Shown here piece after piece: positions 1 to 10,619 of a stretch of DNA of 64,000 bases (the first letter of the stretch is position 1; each line of letters starts with the position of its first letter). The DNA comes from Sternotherus odoratus (Eukaryota; Chordata; Testudines; Kinosternidae). The position numbers and the translations under genes were made by a program. The notes below the pieces were generated by a model, which made no database searches, was not told where the DNA came from, and worked only from the letters and a program-made list of their open reading frames with translations. The stretch is from positions 252,101,644 through 252,165,643 of the forward strand of contig JAVMKO010000001.1 in assembly GCA_032164245.1 (NCBI GenBank), written 5' to 3'.

Positions 1-440
1 TGCAAGTGTTCATCACCCGAGACTGCTATAACGTGAAATATATGGCAGAATGCAGGTAAAACAGAACAGGAGACATACAATTCTCCCCCAAGCAGTTCAG
101 TCACAAATTTAATTAATGCATTATTTTTTTAACAAGCATCTTCAACATGGAAGCATGTCCTCTGGAATGGTGGCCAAAGCATGAAGGGGCATATGAATGT
201 TTAGCATATCTGACACGTAAATATCTTGCAACACTGGCTACAAAAGTGCCATGTGAATGCCAGTTGTCACTTTTGTAAATAAGTTGTAAATAAGAATAAT
301 CAGCAGTATCTCCCGTAAATGTAAATAAACTTGTTTGTCTTAGCAATTGGCTGAGCAAGAAGTAGGACTGAGTGGACTTGTAGGCTTTGAAGTTTTACAT
401 TGTTTTATTTTTTAGTGCCGTTATGTAAGTGTAACCCTTT
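1..440. other. unassigned intergenic DNA
   Basis: AT-rich sequence with no coding signal. Short open readings here lack conserved motifs. I recognise no repeat family with confidence. Confidence 0.5.
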
Positions 441-1020
441 TGGGGTTTAGAGAGCATGGCCCCTTTAAATCTTTTTCCTAAGGGGGGAGGGGGAGCAGTG
501 AGTGAAAGGAAGGAAACTCCAAGGGGTGGCTCTAGAGCTCCAGAGAGAGAAGGACTGCAGCCTGCGGGCCCTCACAGAGTGAAGCAGCAGAGAACCTGCC
601 TGAAGCCTGGGAAGGACAGAGCGGCCGACTGGGGACACCCCAGGACAGGAACCAGGAGGAGCACTGTGCCAGGGAGGCATCGCCCGAGAAGGACAGACCA
701 GAGCAGGAACCAGTATCACTGCTGCCCAGAGCTGATTGGGGATGTGAGTACTGGGGCTTGTGACTCTGCATTGGGAATAAGCAGAGAGGCTGATAGCTAG
801 TTAAGTGGGGAGGTGGTCGCTCTGTGTGGCTTTACAGAACACGGCAGAAGAGGGCACTGGAGAGGTTGGTTGGAGAAAGTTCACTGGTGCTGAAGATGAC
901 CAGGAGCACCACAGACTCATCACTGGATTGGAACTTTGCTCAGGACTCCCCTCAACTAAATCCTTAATGGTTGATCTTCATTGTATCACTGCTACAGACT
1001 TTTCTGGCTTAGGCTCTCCC
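440..1020. other. unassigned, possibly LTR/leader-like repeat
   Basis: Purine-rich sequence with recurring words such as aggacaga and ccaggaac and a short TTTAAA near 473. The texture resembles the GC-rich leaders of retrotransposon copies elsewhere in the window, but I see no TG..CA boundary, target-site duplication or polyadenylation signal. No conserved protein is encoded. Treat it as an unclassified interspersed repeat. Confidence 0.25.
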
Positions 1021-1074
1021 TAAGTATAAAGCCCCTCTCAAGGTTGGTCAAATTCCTTTTTCTGTTGACCCCCC

Positions 1075-1745
1075 TTGCAGCTCCTCTCCATGCCAGATAT
1101 CATTGGAATCCAAATCCATCTCTCTCTTTTTTTGACACACAGCCGCAACTTGCAGCTACTGTATTTTCACTTGCTTTTTCAATGCTGCTATAGTTTTCTG
1201 GCACCAACTGTGAGAAACGCTTGTGATCTCTTCCTTTTCCTTATCCAAATCTCAAATTAACTATCTCATTCCTATCACTTGATGGTCTAATTTATCTTTG
1301 CCTGCCTTAATCTTTTCCCAATACATCATTCTCTTCTCCAATTTCCTATTTTGTTTCTCCATTTGTTCTAACTGAATTTGCATTTTCTGTGCCTGCCTCA
1401 CTTCCTGTTCCAAAGTTTCCTGGCAAGTTTTAAACTTCTCTTGTAATGTTTGTAACTCTGCACAGACTTCCCCCTTACATGCAAATTGCCTTTTTTACAG
1501 CTGGTCACAACAGCCATACTATGGCCATTTGCTTTTTACTGGCATTAGGCTTGTATACCCCAACAAGAGCTTCATTTGTAGCAAAGTTCCTCCAGAGGTA
1601 AGAAACAGGAATGAAAACCAGAAGCAGGACTGAAAACAAAATGGCCTTCCATACTCTTTTGCCACTGGGTTGTACTTCCTTTGTCCCAAACACAAGTTTT
1701 GTAGCACATGGCCTGGAAAAGCCTTGGAGTTCTGTCATAGGAATG
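1075..1745 (-). pseudogene. Relic: type II membrane protein with coiled coil
   Basis: Read on the minus strand, one frame (about 1738-1510) gives a basic segment, a strongly hydrophobic stretch AILFSVLLLVFIPVSYLW (about residues 31-48), then a short ectodomain-like stretch with an N-glycosylation sequon (NAS). A shift of frame near 1505 is followed by about 60 residues rich in Leu/Glu/Gln/Lys with heptad-like spacing (LQTLQEKFKTCQETLEQEV...), that is a coiled coil, then in-frame stops near 1258. The order short tail, transmembrane helix, coiled coil is that of small type II membrane proteins such as the BST2, PLVAP or CCDC194 kinds, but I cannot assign a family. The frameshift and stops make it non-functional. 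Absence of an intron between the two parts would fit a processed pseudogene. A chance open reading with a hydrophobic run is possible. Confidence 0.35.
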
Positions 1746-1999
1746 CCTCTGCATGCCTTGCTGAGTCATAAGGTGTATTCCCTGGTTTCTTTCAATAGAT
1801 TCATTGTAGAGTTGATAATCCTTGATGGACCATCGAACAGGCTAGGCAGTGCTGATGCCAACTTGTCTAGGGGTGTCACCCAGAAACAGAGCACAAGTTT
1901 GGGAATAGATATACCATACATATCTATAAGGCATAATACAAAGGTGATACAAATATAGAAACAAGATGATCATACTTGGCAAATTATAACATTTTCGCA

Positions 2000-3300
2000 G
2001 ATACCTCTCATGGCATAGCTGGTCAGATTCCTTGAAATTTTATAATATTGGTATCAATATTATCATAAAGTGCCTCATATATTCCATACAGTGTCACACC
2101 CATCACCGTAGATCCTCACAACACAACTGACTTAATGAAGCAGTGCTAATGACACCAGCTGAAGCCCTTTAGACTTAATGAGACTAAATTTAGAAGTTCA
2201 TCCACCCAAGCCAGAGCTTTGCACTGACTTGTACAGCAAGGGAGGTGGAAAACCCCTCCTTCATCATTTTTGTTCACCGGGCCTGGGTGTAGTGCCCTGG
2301 GTTTTTAAGTGTCCCTCTTTCTTCCAAGCATGACACTGGAAATGCAGCAGTGCAGGTTCTCATTTTCAGAGGTGCGGAGCCCTCGTATCTCTCTTTTATA
2401 TCAGTTAGAGTTGTGGATATTCAGCACTTTTGAAAAGCGGGTTTGTAGGACCCTGAGTGTAGATGATAGTAGTAGTTATTGTATATTAAGACTCCCAAAG
2501 AACAAAATTTCAGATCATTGTATTGGACTAATTAAGCCCTCTGAGAGCCACGCTTCCTGCCACAGAAGGTCTGGCCTACTCTGCCCCATGGCTACTCATT
2601 CTTCAGCTCTCCTCAGCAACTGGCTGGTTCTCTTTGTGACTAGCCTGTCACTCTTTCACTTCCTCCGGGGCCAGCCAGAGAGTTCCCCTCCAGAGTCTCA
2701 TTTTCAGTAGTATATATCTTCCCTGGTGCACTCTACCAAGAATCACTGAACACGTGTCCTGCTTAGAAACAATGTTTGCAGAACGTGGAATCCAGGCCCT
2801 CTCATTTCTCCCAGAACTGGGATAAAATTTCGGAAGTACCTCCTAGAATGAGACAATGGAGAACTGAGATGAAGCATTGCTGGGAGGTGTTACTTATTTA
2901 TCTCTCGAGTGTAGTTCTAAAGAGGAAATAAGCCTGTGAATATTTGACATGCATAGAGAATTCCCTACTGGCAGAACTAATTAAAATACTTAAAGTTATT
3001 TTTTTCATAGTAAAAAGCAGGTATCAGTGAGAGGTATCTTTTATTCAGCTGCCTCTGTTTTGCACATGAGTGTAAGGGGCCATGAAGTAGGCAATTAAGC
3101 CTAGCGGTCATGCCTGGGCTGGTGTCTACAAGTCAAAGATGACCACAAGATGGTAGTCAGTAAGCAGGGAGCACAGAGTCAGCACCTATGCTCTTCACCA
3201 TCTTGGCAGTATTTCACCTTTCAGGTTAGGGCATTGGTTTTCTGAATCCTGGTTATCAGGCAATAGGTAATGAAGAAACTGAACTGAAAGTAGAATAATG
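2000..3300. other. unassigned, old interspersed repeats
   Basis: No convincing coding sequence. A 133-codon open stretch at 2309-2710 has no recognisable domain. Phrases around 2360-2440 (ttttcagaggtgc, attcagcacttttgaaaa) resemble the 3' parts of ancient L2/CR1-type repeats seen several times in this window. Confidence 0.35.
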
Positions 3301-3309
3301 CGACTCAGG

Positions 3310-3905
3310 CTTATCTGAAAACACGAGTATGTCATTGAAATAGATGACTACATACTGCTCCAGGATCTCTCTAAATACATTGTTCATGAAGTGTTGAAGG
3401 CTCGCGGAAGTATTGGTCAGACTAAATGGTATTACTAACTATTCAAAGTGCCCATAGTGGGTTTGAAAGGCAGTCTTCCATTCGTCTCCTGCCCTAACAC
3501 ACACCAGGTTGTAAGGCTCCCTTCAAGGTCCAGTTTGATGAAAATTCCCACAGATCACATATGATCTAGCAACTCTAGAATTAGGGGCAAGGGATATCTG
3601 TTTCATACCATCAACTGCTTTAGGACCCAACCGTCTATGCAAATGAAAAGGAACAGCACCCCTGCTGGAGAGGTGGAATGCTGGATGAAGCCCTGGGCCT
3701 GCTTGTCCTGGATGTACACACAAAGGTCTGCCAGTTCCAGCTCAGATATTGCATAGATCCATCTTCAAGAGATCTTCTCCTTGAGTCGCAGGTCTATGGA
3801 GCAGTGCCGAGGTACCATGTTTTTGTTCTTCTTTTCAAAAACATCCACAAAATCCCAGTACTGACCTGGGAGGTGGGGACTCAGGCTTGGAGTGGTTCCT
3901 TCTGA
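3310..3905 (-). pseudogene. Ty3/gypsy retrotransposon reverse transcriptase remnant
   Basis: Minus-strand translation, switching frame several times, gives a recognisable gypsy pol region. Near 3860-3720 comes the pre-RT linker (FVDVFEKKNKN then an ISELELADL-like segment). Next is the N-terminal RT block (STSPAG, 3660s), then NRYPLPLIPELLD, and a block matching WKTAFQTHYGHFE. Around 3330 is the catalytic box as YFNDILVFS, where active elements have Y-[LV]-D-D; the first catalytic Asp position is changed. RT would copy element RNA into DNA in a cytoplasmic particle. Protease (about 4930-5060) and gag (6174-6528) remnants of the same strand lie upstream, in the conventional gag-PR-RT order of Sushi-like chromoviruses. 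Frameshifts and stops make it dead. RNase H and integrase are not visible beyond 3310. Confidence 0.75.
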
Positions 3906-3909
3906 CTAG

Positions 3910-4900
3910 CTGCCATCATCTGAGGTCCCCCCAGGTGCTGTCACTTCTGATCTGCTATAGGAGCCTGGGACTAGAAGGTTGGGGTCAGTTGCCTGCAGGC
4001 AGACCCTTCGGCAGGGCTTAGACGGGAAGAGGATCCTAATCTCTTACCAGGAGATGCAAGGGTCCTGGAGCTCCAGCCAAATGATACTGATAATTAGGGA
4101 GCAGTGTGGGGAATGAATCACATTGAAGTGTAGCACTTTCTGATAGCCCTGGAGTACGGTCTCTAGGGATACTGTTTCCTATGTCACTGGCCCAGAATAC
4201 AGGAGTGACCATAGGTGACACAGGATGGCAGGGACCCCCTCCCCTCAAGTGCCCCCGCTCCCCTTTGCAGATTTCTGCTTTGCCTTCTAGGGAGGAGGGA
4301 GAGAGGCTCTGTCCTTCTCCAGCAACGCTTGTCCCCCAGAATGCTTGGCCCCTGTCGCCGGCAGCTGGGCCCAGGTGGGCAATAGAAGAGCCAGGCCCAG
4401 GTGCCTTTCATGCCGGCTGCTTCTGAGTTGCTGCTCTGTGAAGTGCAGCAGCTGCCTGAGAGAGCCTGCCTGGAGAGGCAACGGTGGCAGCCCTGCCCCT
4501 GCCCAGGCCCAGCTGCCAGGGACAGGGGCCAACAGAGAACCGGAGTCCCTGCTCCCACCAGCGCATTTCTGGCTCACTTGGCCTCTATTTCCAGCAGCTG
4601 GGCTCAGGCGGGGAGCAAGCCGCCACTGCCACCTCCCCAGCCAGGCTCTCTTAGGCAGCTGCTGCACTGCACAGAGCAGTGGCCAGGAGCAGCCAGCTTC
4701 AGCTATGTGAAAAGCAACTCCATCCTGCTCCCCACCCGGGCACAGCTGCCAGGGAGAGCAGCTGAATGTGCAGGGGGGCAGAGGTGCAACGGGAAAAGGA
4801 CGGAGCCCCACACCCATAGGTGGGCACCGGGTGGGGAGGTTGTTGGTCAGAGGAGACGTGGGGCAGTCGCATGTCCTCCCCTTTCAATTGTGCCCCCCAA
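3910..4900. other. GC-rich stretch between gypsy RT and protease remnants
   Basis: Part near 3910-4000 still reads as pol linker on the minus strand. From about 4200 to 4850 the sequence is GC-rich with several loose copies of a CAGCTGCC(AGG)-centred word, spaced irregularly (near 4361, 4510, 4599 and 4744), as in a decayed tandem or segmental repeat. All frames are open because of base composition. No protein family is recognised. It may be a separate insertion into the gypsy element, but I could not define its ends. Confidence 0.35.
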
Positions 4901-4929
4901 TATGGTGAGGCACGAGGCACAAGTTGTCT

Positions 4930-5062
4930 ATGGGAGGGACCATCTACCATGTTTGCTAGAACTGATGCTCGAGTGGCTACAATGTCGGTGAAATTATCAG
5001 CAGCCCTGAAATCAATCAGGACCCACTTAGGGGGAAATTGTGTTGGCCCCACCTGTGGTACT
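4930..5062 (-). pseudogene. gypsy aspartic protease remnant
   Basis: Minus-strand reading contains WVLIDFRAADNFTDIVATR, which aligns by eye with the retrotransposon protease active-site block (consensus L-[IV]-D-S-G-A-A-x-N-F). The catalytic Asp is present, but the following Ser-Gly is changed to Phe-Arg, so it should be inactive. In a live element this protease cleaves Gag-Pol. It sits between the gag remnant (upstream on this strand, beyond the hAT at 5123-6165) and the RT remnant (3310-3905), so the three appear to be pieces of one element. Confidence 0.6.
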
Positions 5063-5122
5063 TAACTGTATCTGTACTTGGAAGTATGGGGCGGATCCGC
5101 ATGCGCTTGGATGTATAAGGAG

Positions 5123-6165
5123 CAGGGGTGAAAGTAGGTTAAAGGACTTTCCGGTACGCCGGAAGTCCTGATCGGGGGCGGAGCCTCACCCAGAAGAGGC
5201 GTGGCCTCAACCGGAAGAGGTGGGGCCTTAAAGCTTCAGGCCCTTTACATCAAGATTTAAAGGGCCCAGGGCTCCAGCTGCCACCCTGGCCCTTTAAATC
5301 ACAGAGGAGCCCTGGGGGCTCCTGGCTATAGATGCTACCCCTGGGTTCCCAGGCTCTGGGAGAGTTTTAAAGAGCCTAGGGCCCTTTAAATCCCTGAAAA
5401 GCCCTGCTGCCGGAGTCCAGGGGTAGCGCCCATGGACCCCTGGGGCCCTTTAAATTCTCGCTGGAGCCCCACTGCCGCTACCCCAGGGTTGTGGCAGCAG
5501 GGCTCAGGTAGGGATTTAAAGGGCCCCGGAGCTCCAGGCCTACCGGCCTGGCCCATTAAATCCCCACCAGGGCCCTGCCGCGGAGCCCTGGGGTAGCGGC
5601 AGCAGGGCTTTGACGGAGACTCGCCGCTGCTCCCCAGGGCTACAGCCACGGGGCTCTGGCAGGGATTTAAAAGGCTGGGGCGGTAGCGGCTGCCCCAGGC
5701 TGGAGCCCTTTAAATCCCTACCAGAGCCCTGCTACCTGAGCCCTGGGGAGCAGTGGTGCGGCTCCCGCGGGAATTTAAAGGGCCCCAGGGCTCCAGCCCT
5801 GCTATGGCCCTAGAGCGCTTTAAATCCCTGTTGGAGACCTGCCGCTCCCCAGGGCTCCGATGGTGGGGCTCAAGAGGGATTTAAAGGGCCAGGTGGTAGC
5901 GGCTGCCACAGTCCCGAGTCCTTTAAATCCCCACCAGAGCCCTGTGGCTGTAGCTCTGGGGAGCGGCAGGGAGTCTCCAAGGAAGCCTTGCTGCTGCTAC
6001 CTCAGAGTTCCGGTAGTGGGGCTCTGACTGCAATTTAAAGGGCCTGGGGTTCCAGCTGCTGTTGGGAGGCCCTTTAAATTGTCTCCTGAGGAAGCCTGTC
6101 CAGTACAGCACACTGGCTCTTGCCGGTACGCTGTACCGGTGCGTACCGGCTTATTTTCACCTCTG
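5123..6165. mobile_element. hAT element with periodic TTTAAA blocks
   Basis: Terminal inverted repeats begin CAGGGGTGAAAGTA on the left and end TTATTTTCACCTCTG on the right. They are flanked by a perfect 8-bp duplication ATAAGGAG (5115-5122 and 6166-6173), the hallmark of hAT transposition. The interior has no transposase. It is an array of GC-rich segments punctuated by about fourteen TTTAAA sites in alternating contexts (tttaaaGGGCC and GGCCCtttaaat), which can fold into many hairpins. Short inverted words containing GGTACG/CGTACC lie near each end. It interrupts a gypsy retrotransposon between gag and protease. Confidence 0.85.
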
Positions 6166-6173
6166 ATAAGGAG

Positions 6174-6528
6174 GACCCTTAAGGTCTGGGGGCTTGTTCT
6201 GAAGCATCGTGCTCTGATGGTGCCCAGACAGGCCCCCCAGGCCCACTTGTTTCCCAATTCCTTGTTGCTTGAGGTCCGTGATGGGCAAGAGGTGAGGGCA
6301 TGACCTGGTGCTCCGCAATAAGTTAATTGCCCATCACCATTCCTTTTCTTCCAGGATAAAGCATCACTGGACCATATCAGTCTGCCCTGGTTCATGGTTG
6401 GGCCCTTGGGCTTTTCAACATGAGGAGTGAGCAAGGAGGTCACATGGTTCGGCTTCTCTTCTCCTTTCGCTCATGCAGCAGCTGTCGATATGGAAAGAGA
6501 GGTCAATAAAAGCATCCAAACTGTAAAT
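6174..6528 (-). pseudogene. gypsy gag C-terminal remnant
   Basis: On the minus strand the sequence reads AFIDLSFHIDSC...ERRREAEP, like the gypsy/Sushi gag segment (LIDLxxxIDxRLxERRxE). About 50 residues later comes YCGAPGHALTSCP, a zinc-knuckle core (C-x4-H-x4-C) whose first Cys is lost. Gag forms the retrotransposon particle and the knuckle binds its RNA. The piece is truncated on both sides by hAT insertions (6529-7472 and 5123-6165). Sequence beyond the first hAT, at 7473-7520, may continue it. Confidence 0.6.
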
Positions 6529-7472
6529 CAGGGGTGGGGAACCTTTTTTGTGCCAAGGGCCATTTGGACATTTATAATGTCATTCGCGGGCCTCTGCCCT
6601 CCCCCCCCCCCTCCACCTGAGGGAGCCCAGGCTGGCAATGGGAGTTGAGACCCCAGCTGACAAGAGGCCAGCGGGGGAAGCCCCAAAGCAGTGGCAGGCA
6701 GAGTGCTTAGCCCTGCACTGCTTTGAGGTTTCCCCACTGACCCCTTGCCAGCTGGGGTCCTGCCGCCTGCCCCAGTCAGCTCCCGCTATCAGCCTGGGTG
6801 TAGGGGGGTGATGTTGCTTTACCCCCGCCCAGCCTCCCCCCATCTAACTGCTTTCTTCACCCACCCCTGCCTGGCCCAGCCCACCCCACCGAAGCTAACC
6901 TCCTCCCCCCTCCCAACCCAGCCTCCTGCCCCCCATGCCTGACCCACCCAGCCCAGCCTCCCCCCACCAAACCTCCTTCCCTCCTGCACCCACGCCTCGC
7001 CCACCCCGGCCTCCCCCCCCACCCCATTGACCGTCGGCTCCCCGCGGCACCAGCGGCCCCCCCCCAGGTTCAAGCCGCCCACGCCTGGCGGCCCACGTGC
7101 ATCCCTGGCCGGTGGCTGCCCCAGGTGCTTGCCGACCGGACCGCGGAGCCACCCCCGCCTGGCGGCCCACGCACGTCCCTTGCTGGCGGCTCCCCCAGGC
7201 TCTTGCCGGCCCCAGCGCGGAGCCACGCCTGCCTGCCGGCCGGAGCACAGAGCCATCCCCACCCGTTCCTGGCCAGCGGCTCCCCCAGGCGCTTGCCGGC
7301 CGGAGCGCGGAGCCGCCCCCGCCTGGCGGCCCACGCGCATCCAGGGCCGGCAGCTGCGGCGTGTCTTCTCCCCACGCCCCAGTGCCTGATTCAGCCCCGG
7401 CCCTGCCGTGGGCCGGACGGAATCATTTGGCGGGCCGTATGAGGCCCGCGGGCCGGAGGTTCCCCACCCCTG
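6529..7472. mobile_element. hAT non-autonomous element, copy 1
   Basis: Inverted termini CAGGGGTGGGGAACC...GGTTCCCCACCCCTG are flanked by 8-bp repeats CTGTAAAT (6521-6528) and CTGTAAAG (7473-7480), 7 of 8 identical. The interior is GC-rich with repeated cassettes (cggcccacg, cttgccggcc, gcggagcc) and no transposase; its long open readings are compositional. A second member of the family lies at 33881-34668. It inserted into the gag region of the gypsy relic. Confidence 0.88.
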
Positions 7473-8020
7473 CTGTAAAGGATCAGGGCATAAGTGATCT
7501 GGTCCAGCAGTCATGGTTAGGGTGATGTTCACATGTCAAGGAAGGCCAGTAGGTGATAGTCAGCAAACTGGAATCGATAAGCAAGAGCCAACGTCAGAGT
7601 CAGGCCAGGACTGGAGACCAGGGATCAGAGATAGTTACCAACCTGGAATCAGGAGGCAGGGTCAGAGTCAGACTGAGATGGAGACTAGTGATAAGAAAGC
7701 AAGGTGCGGGTTGGAGTCACAACAGGCAGAAATTTGTGTGGCTACCAAGACAATCTTCTGGAGCACCCTCCGGGTTGAATAGTGTGCATGGGCCAATCAA
7801 AGGATCACAGGGTGCTGTCACTCTGGACCCTTTGGGTGGTACTTCCTGTGGCACCTAATCTCCACAGTGCTCCTTGGATGTGGCTTTACATGATCTCCTG
7901 GTTCCAGGCTTTAGTTCCACTCTTACAATGAGTTTTCTGAATGAAAGAAACTTATCAAGGAGGATATAGATAAGGCTGAGCTTGGTGGGGAGGTTCCCCC
8001 TGGTCCCTCCCCTGCTGTCC
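7473..8020. other. probable 5' part/LTR-leader of the gypsy relic
   Basis: 7473-7520 resumes after the hAT in what looks like the same disrupted gag context. From about 7540 to 7740 the sequence repeats purine words (gtcagagtcaggcca, ggaatcaggaggcaggg), a texture seen in reptile gypsy leaders. LTR ends were not found. 7740-8020 carries no recognisable signal. Confidence 0.3.
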
Positions 8021-8039
8021 CTCCACAGCCACGCCATGG

Positions 8040-8370
8040 CACGGGCAGTGCTCTGGGGGGGTGGGGCTGCGCAGCAGCATGTCTGGCTCTGGCCGCTGCG
8101 ATGAGCGGTGTGGTAAGGGGGCTGGAGCCAGGGCCGGGGGATTGGATAAGGGGCAGGGAGTCCCGGGGGTCAGTCGGGGGCAGGGATCAGGGGGCGGATG
8201 GATGGGGCGAAGGTTCTGGGAGTGGTAGTTGGGGGATGGGGAATGGGGGTGGGATTAAATGGGGAATGGGAGTCCTGTGGCTCTGTCAGAGGGCAGGAGT
8301 ATGAATAGGGGTCAGGGCACTCGGGGTCAGGGAGGGGTTGGATGGGGTGGGACCTGTGCCTATGGGAGCC
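8040..8370. repeat. G-rich degenerate tandem repeat
   Basis: Runs of gggg separated by short words (gggcagggag, gtcagtcggggg, ggatggatgggg) recur with loose periodicity. The same words dominate 46560-47045, so both are one family of G-rich degenerate array. Open frames here are compositional. Confidence 0.55.
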
Positions 8371-8740
8371 TGCCATGGGGTGCTCTACTCACCATTCGAT
8401 GGCACCTGGTGTAGCTCTTCTCCCCCATGCAATCTTGGCATAGATGTCAGCATTTCTTCTGCTCTGCCTGCACAAACTCTTCTCTCCACCCATCAGTAAG
8501 ATCCACCACCTCCTGTGAATGTCATGCTGAAGCGTGTTTGCATCCTTGAGTCTCCATGATCAGCTGTGCTGATGAGCTCTCCACACCAATCAAACAGGAA
8601 ATGAACATTCAAAAGTTCCTGGGACTTTAACAGGTGAGCGGCTGTTTCCTGTGTACCTGGCTGACATGCAGTGGAGTTGAAAGTGCACTCCAGAGTGATC
8701 ACAGTGGAGCACTGTGGGACACCTCCTGGAGGTCAATTCA
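8370..8740. other. unassigned intergenic DNA
   Basis: Mixed-composition sequence. No coding or repeat signature recognised. Confidence 0.4.
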
Positions 8741-8744
8741 CTCA

Positions 8745-8955
8745 AATTACACAACACAGTGTCTACACTATCCCCATGTCGACCCCTTGATATCGAATAA
8801 AGTGCTATGCCTCTTGTGGAGGTGGAGTACAGGAGTTGACTTTACCGGATACTTAGGTTGGTGGAATAGACTCAGTAGTGTAGACACATACATTATTAGA
8901 TCAACTTAATGCGGCTTATGTTGACCTAAATTTGTAGTGTAGACTAGGCCTAAGG
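8745..8955. mobile_element. MITE-like repeat, GTGTAGAC family
   Basis: A left end near 8757 (agtgtctacact) and a right end near 8932-8951 (gtagtgtagactaggcct) form loose inverted termini around an AT-rich interior with repeated tagtgtagac words. This resembles the short elements at 33493-33757 and 49340-49600, which share GTCTACAC termini. The target-site duplication is not resolved. Confidence 0.45.
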
Positions 8956-10183
8956 GGTATAAGAGGAGAAGGTGATAACTCTCTTGGAAAGCAGAAATAA
9001 CACCTCAGGGGTAAGTGATATCTTCTGGATTCTGAGGGCTACAACACAACAGCCCAAAGTGTCTAACTGCTGCATTCCATAGTCTGTGCATTATAGTGGG
9101 GTGAAGCGTCATCTCCAGAAAACAAAAGCCCACAGACAGCACACTAAAATAACTGATTTTCACTTAAGGACTTCCCCTGTGTAGCAATGGAACAATGGAA
9201 GACAGGGATGCTCCAGACTTCATTGGATTGGACCCCTTATTATTGCATGGATTTCTAAAGCACCCATCACCATAGCATCTGGTAGCACTTCACAAATATT
9301 ACATGAGGCATACCCAACAATGCAATATGCCTCCTACCCCACCCCATTTCTTTTATCCTCCTGACTTCTTGAAAGGTTTTATTCCAAGATGAGTCATGGT
9401 GTTCCTTATGGTTTGTTATGAAAACACCTTTACAAAGCAATTATTCTCGAACCCTCTTGTGAGTGTCTCCAGCAGAAACATGAATAATCAAAGTTCCTGA
9501 CATGTAATAGCTGCCAGTTGCTTCATTTTCAGTTGAATCAAGCCACTTGATTCTTGTAATTTCTTGATCAAATCTACTTTGTCTTTGATGACATACAACA
9601 CTTGCACTAGTTTAACTAAACTTGTTTTCTGGGAGCCCTTTGTTTTCACTGCAAACTGTTAGGTAACTATAGTTGGGCTATTGTGCGGGTTGCCGTTGAC
9701 CAAAATGCAGATCTTCACAGTTCAGCAGCTTTGAAACACATGGTTAGTCATTTGGTTACTTCTGTATTTCATTATTAAACATGAGTTCCTCTATTTAAAT
9801 ACCTACTGTTCCTTCAATAGTAATATGAAAATTTTTTAAGGACATTTTATTAATATTGTCTTAAAATATTTCCATCAGTAAATTAGTTAAGCCACAACAA
9901 ATTTAACTGAGAGCTAAACGGGTTTAAGTGCACCTATATTAGGGGGTGGCACCTGTTTAGATGTTTTTAAAAACTGGTGCAGCTTGTTTATTACAGACAA
10001 GGCCTGAGGATCTATTCGTGAAACCGGAGCCACAACATTTATTGACTGCTCAGGCACATAGGTCCATCTCTGCAGTTGCAGGATTGGAGCCTAAGGTTCC
10101 TGCCCCTGAAAAGCTATATTTTCCTTACTATATCTACTATTGAAATAATGAGTTTGTCTTTAGTAAATGTAATAGATATAAAC
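8956..10183. other. unassigned AT-rich intergenic DNA
   Basis: No coding signal. Around 9250-9300 and 9960-10130 there are phrases typical of ancient LINE or SINE 3' ends, too decayed to name. Confidence 0.4.
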
Positions 10184-10613
10184 TGTGGCAGGGTGTTGGC
10201 CAGGGAGTTACTGAGCCAGCCCTGCTTCCCCTTTAAGAGAGAAAAGCCTCTCCTGGCAGCCCCTGGGCTTTGGGAGCGGGTTGCCTAGCAGGGTGGGGCC
10301 CTGGTCTAATTAGGACTGAAGAGGTTGCACCTGGCAGCCTCCAGGGGACTATAAAACCTGGTGGACAGGAAGCCAGGGGGAAGAGAAAGGGAGAGAGAGG
10401 TGCAAGGGAAGTAGAGCAAGGAAGTAGAGCTAAGGCTAGGAGCCTGCAAGAGCTGACTGCTTCCTGAGGCCAGCCAAGCTGAGGGCTGGGCCTCAGCTGA
10501 ACTGTAAATCTGTACTTAGGTGGTGGGGTTTGCACTATGAATAAAAGGACACTGGTGAAGCCAAAGGGGTCTCCTGCCTGTCTGTGAAGTGGGCGGCAAG
10601 CGAACCGCCTACA
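10184..10613 (+). repeat. Solo LTR, 430 bp
   Basis: It begins TGTGGCAGGG and ends CCGCCTACA (TG..CA), flanked by AAAC on both sides (10180-10183 and 10614-10617). Inside are a TATA-like ctataaaa at about 10351 and a polyadenylation signal aataaaa near 10540, giving a plus-strand U3-R-U5 layout. No internal retroelement coding region adjoins it, so it is a solo LTR, probably gypsy-type by its GC-rich style. Confidence 0.7.
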
Positions 10614-10619
10614 AAACAT

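Noticed and set aside
2309..2710. 133-codon plus-strand reading
   Set aside because: No domain, no splice or promoter context, lies in old repeat DNA.
4184..4991. 124-196-codon readings on both strands
   Set aside because: GC-rich repeated sequence with no conserved motif; both strands equally open.
6819..7532. 237-codon minus-strand reading and several overlapping plus-strand readings
   Set aside because: GC-rich interior of a non-autonomous hAT; Gly/Arg or Pro/Arg repeats only.
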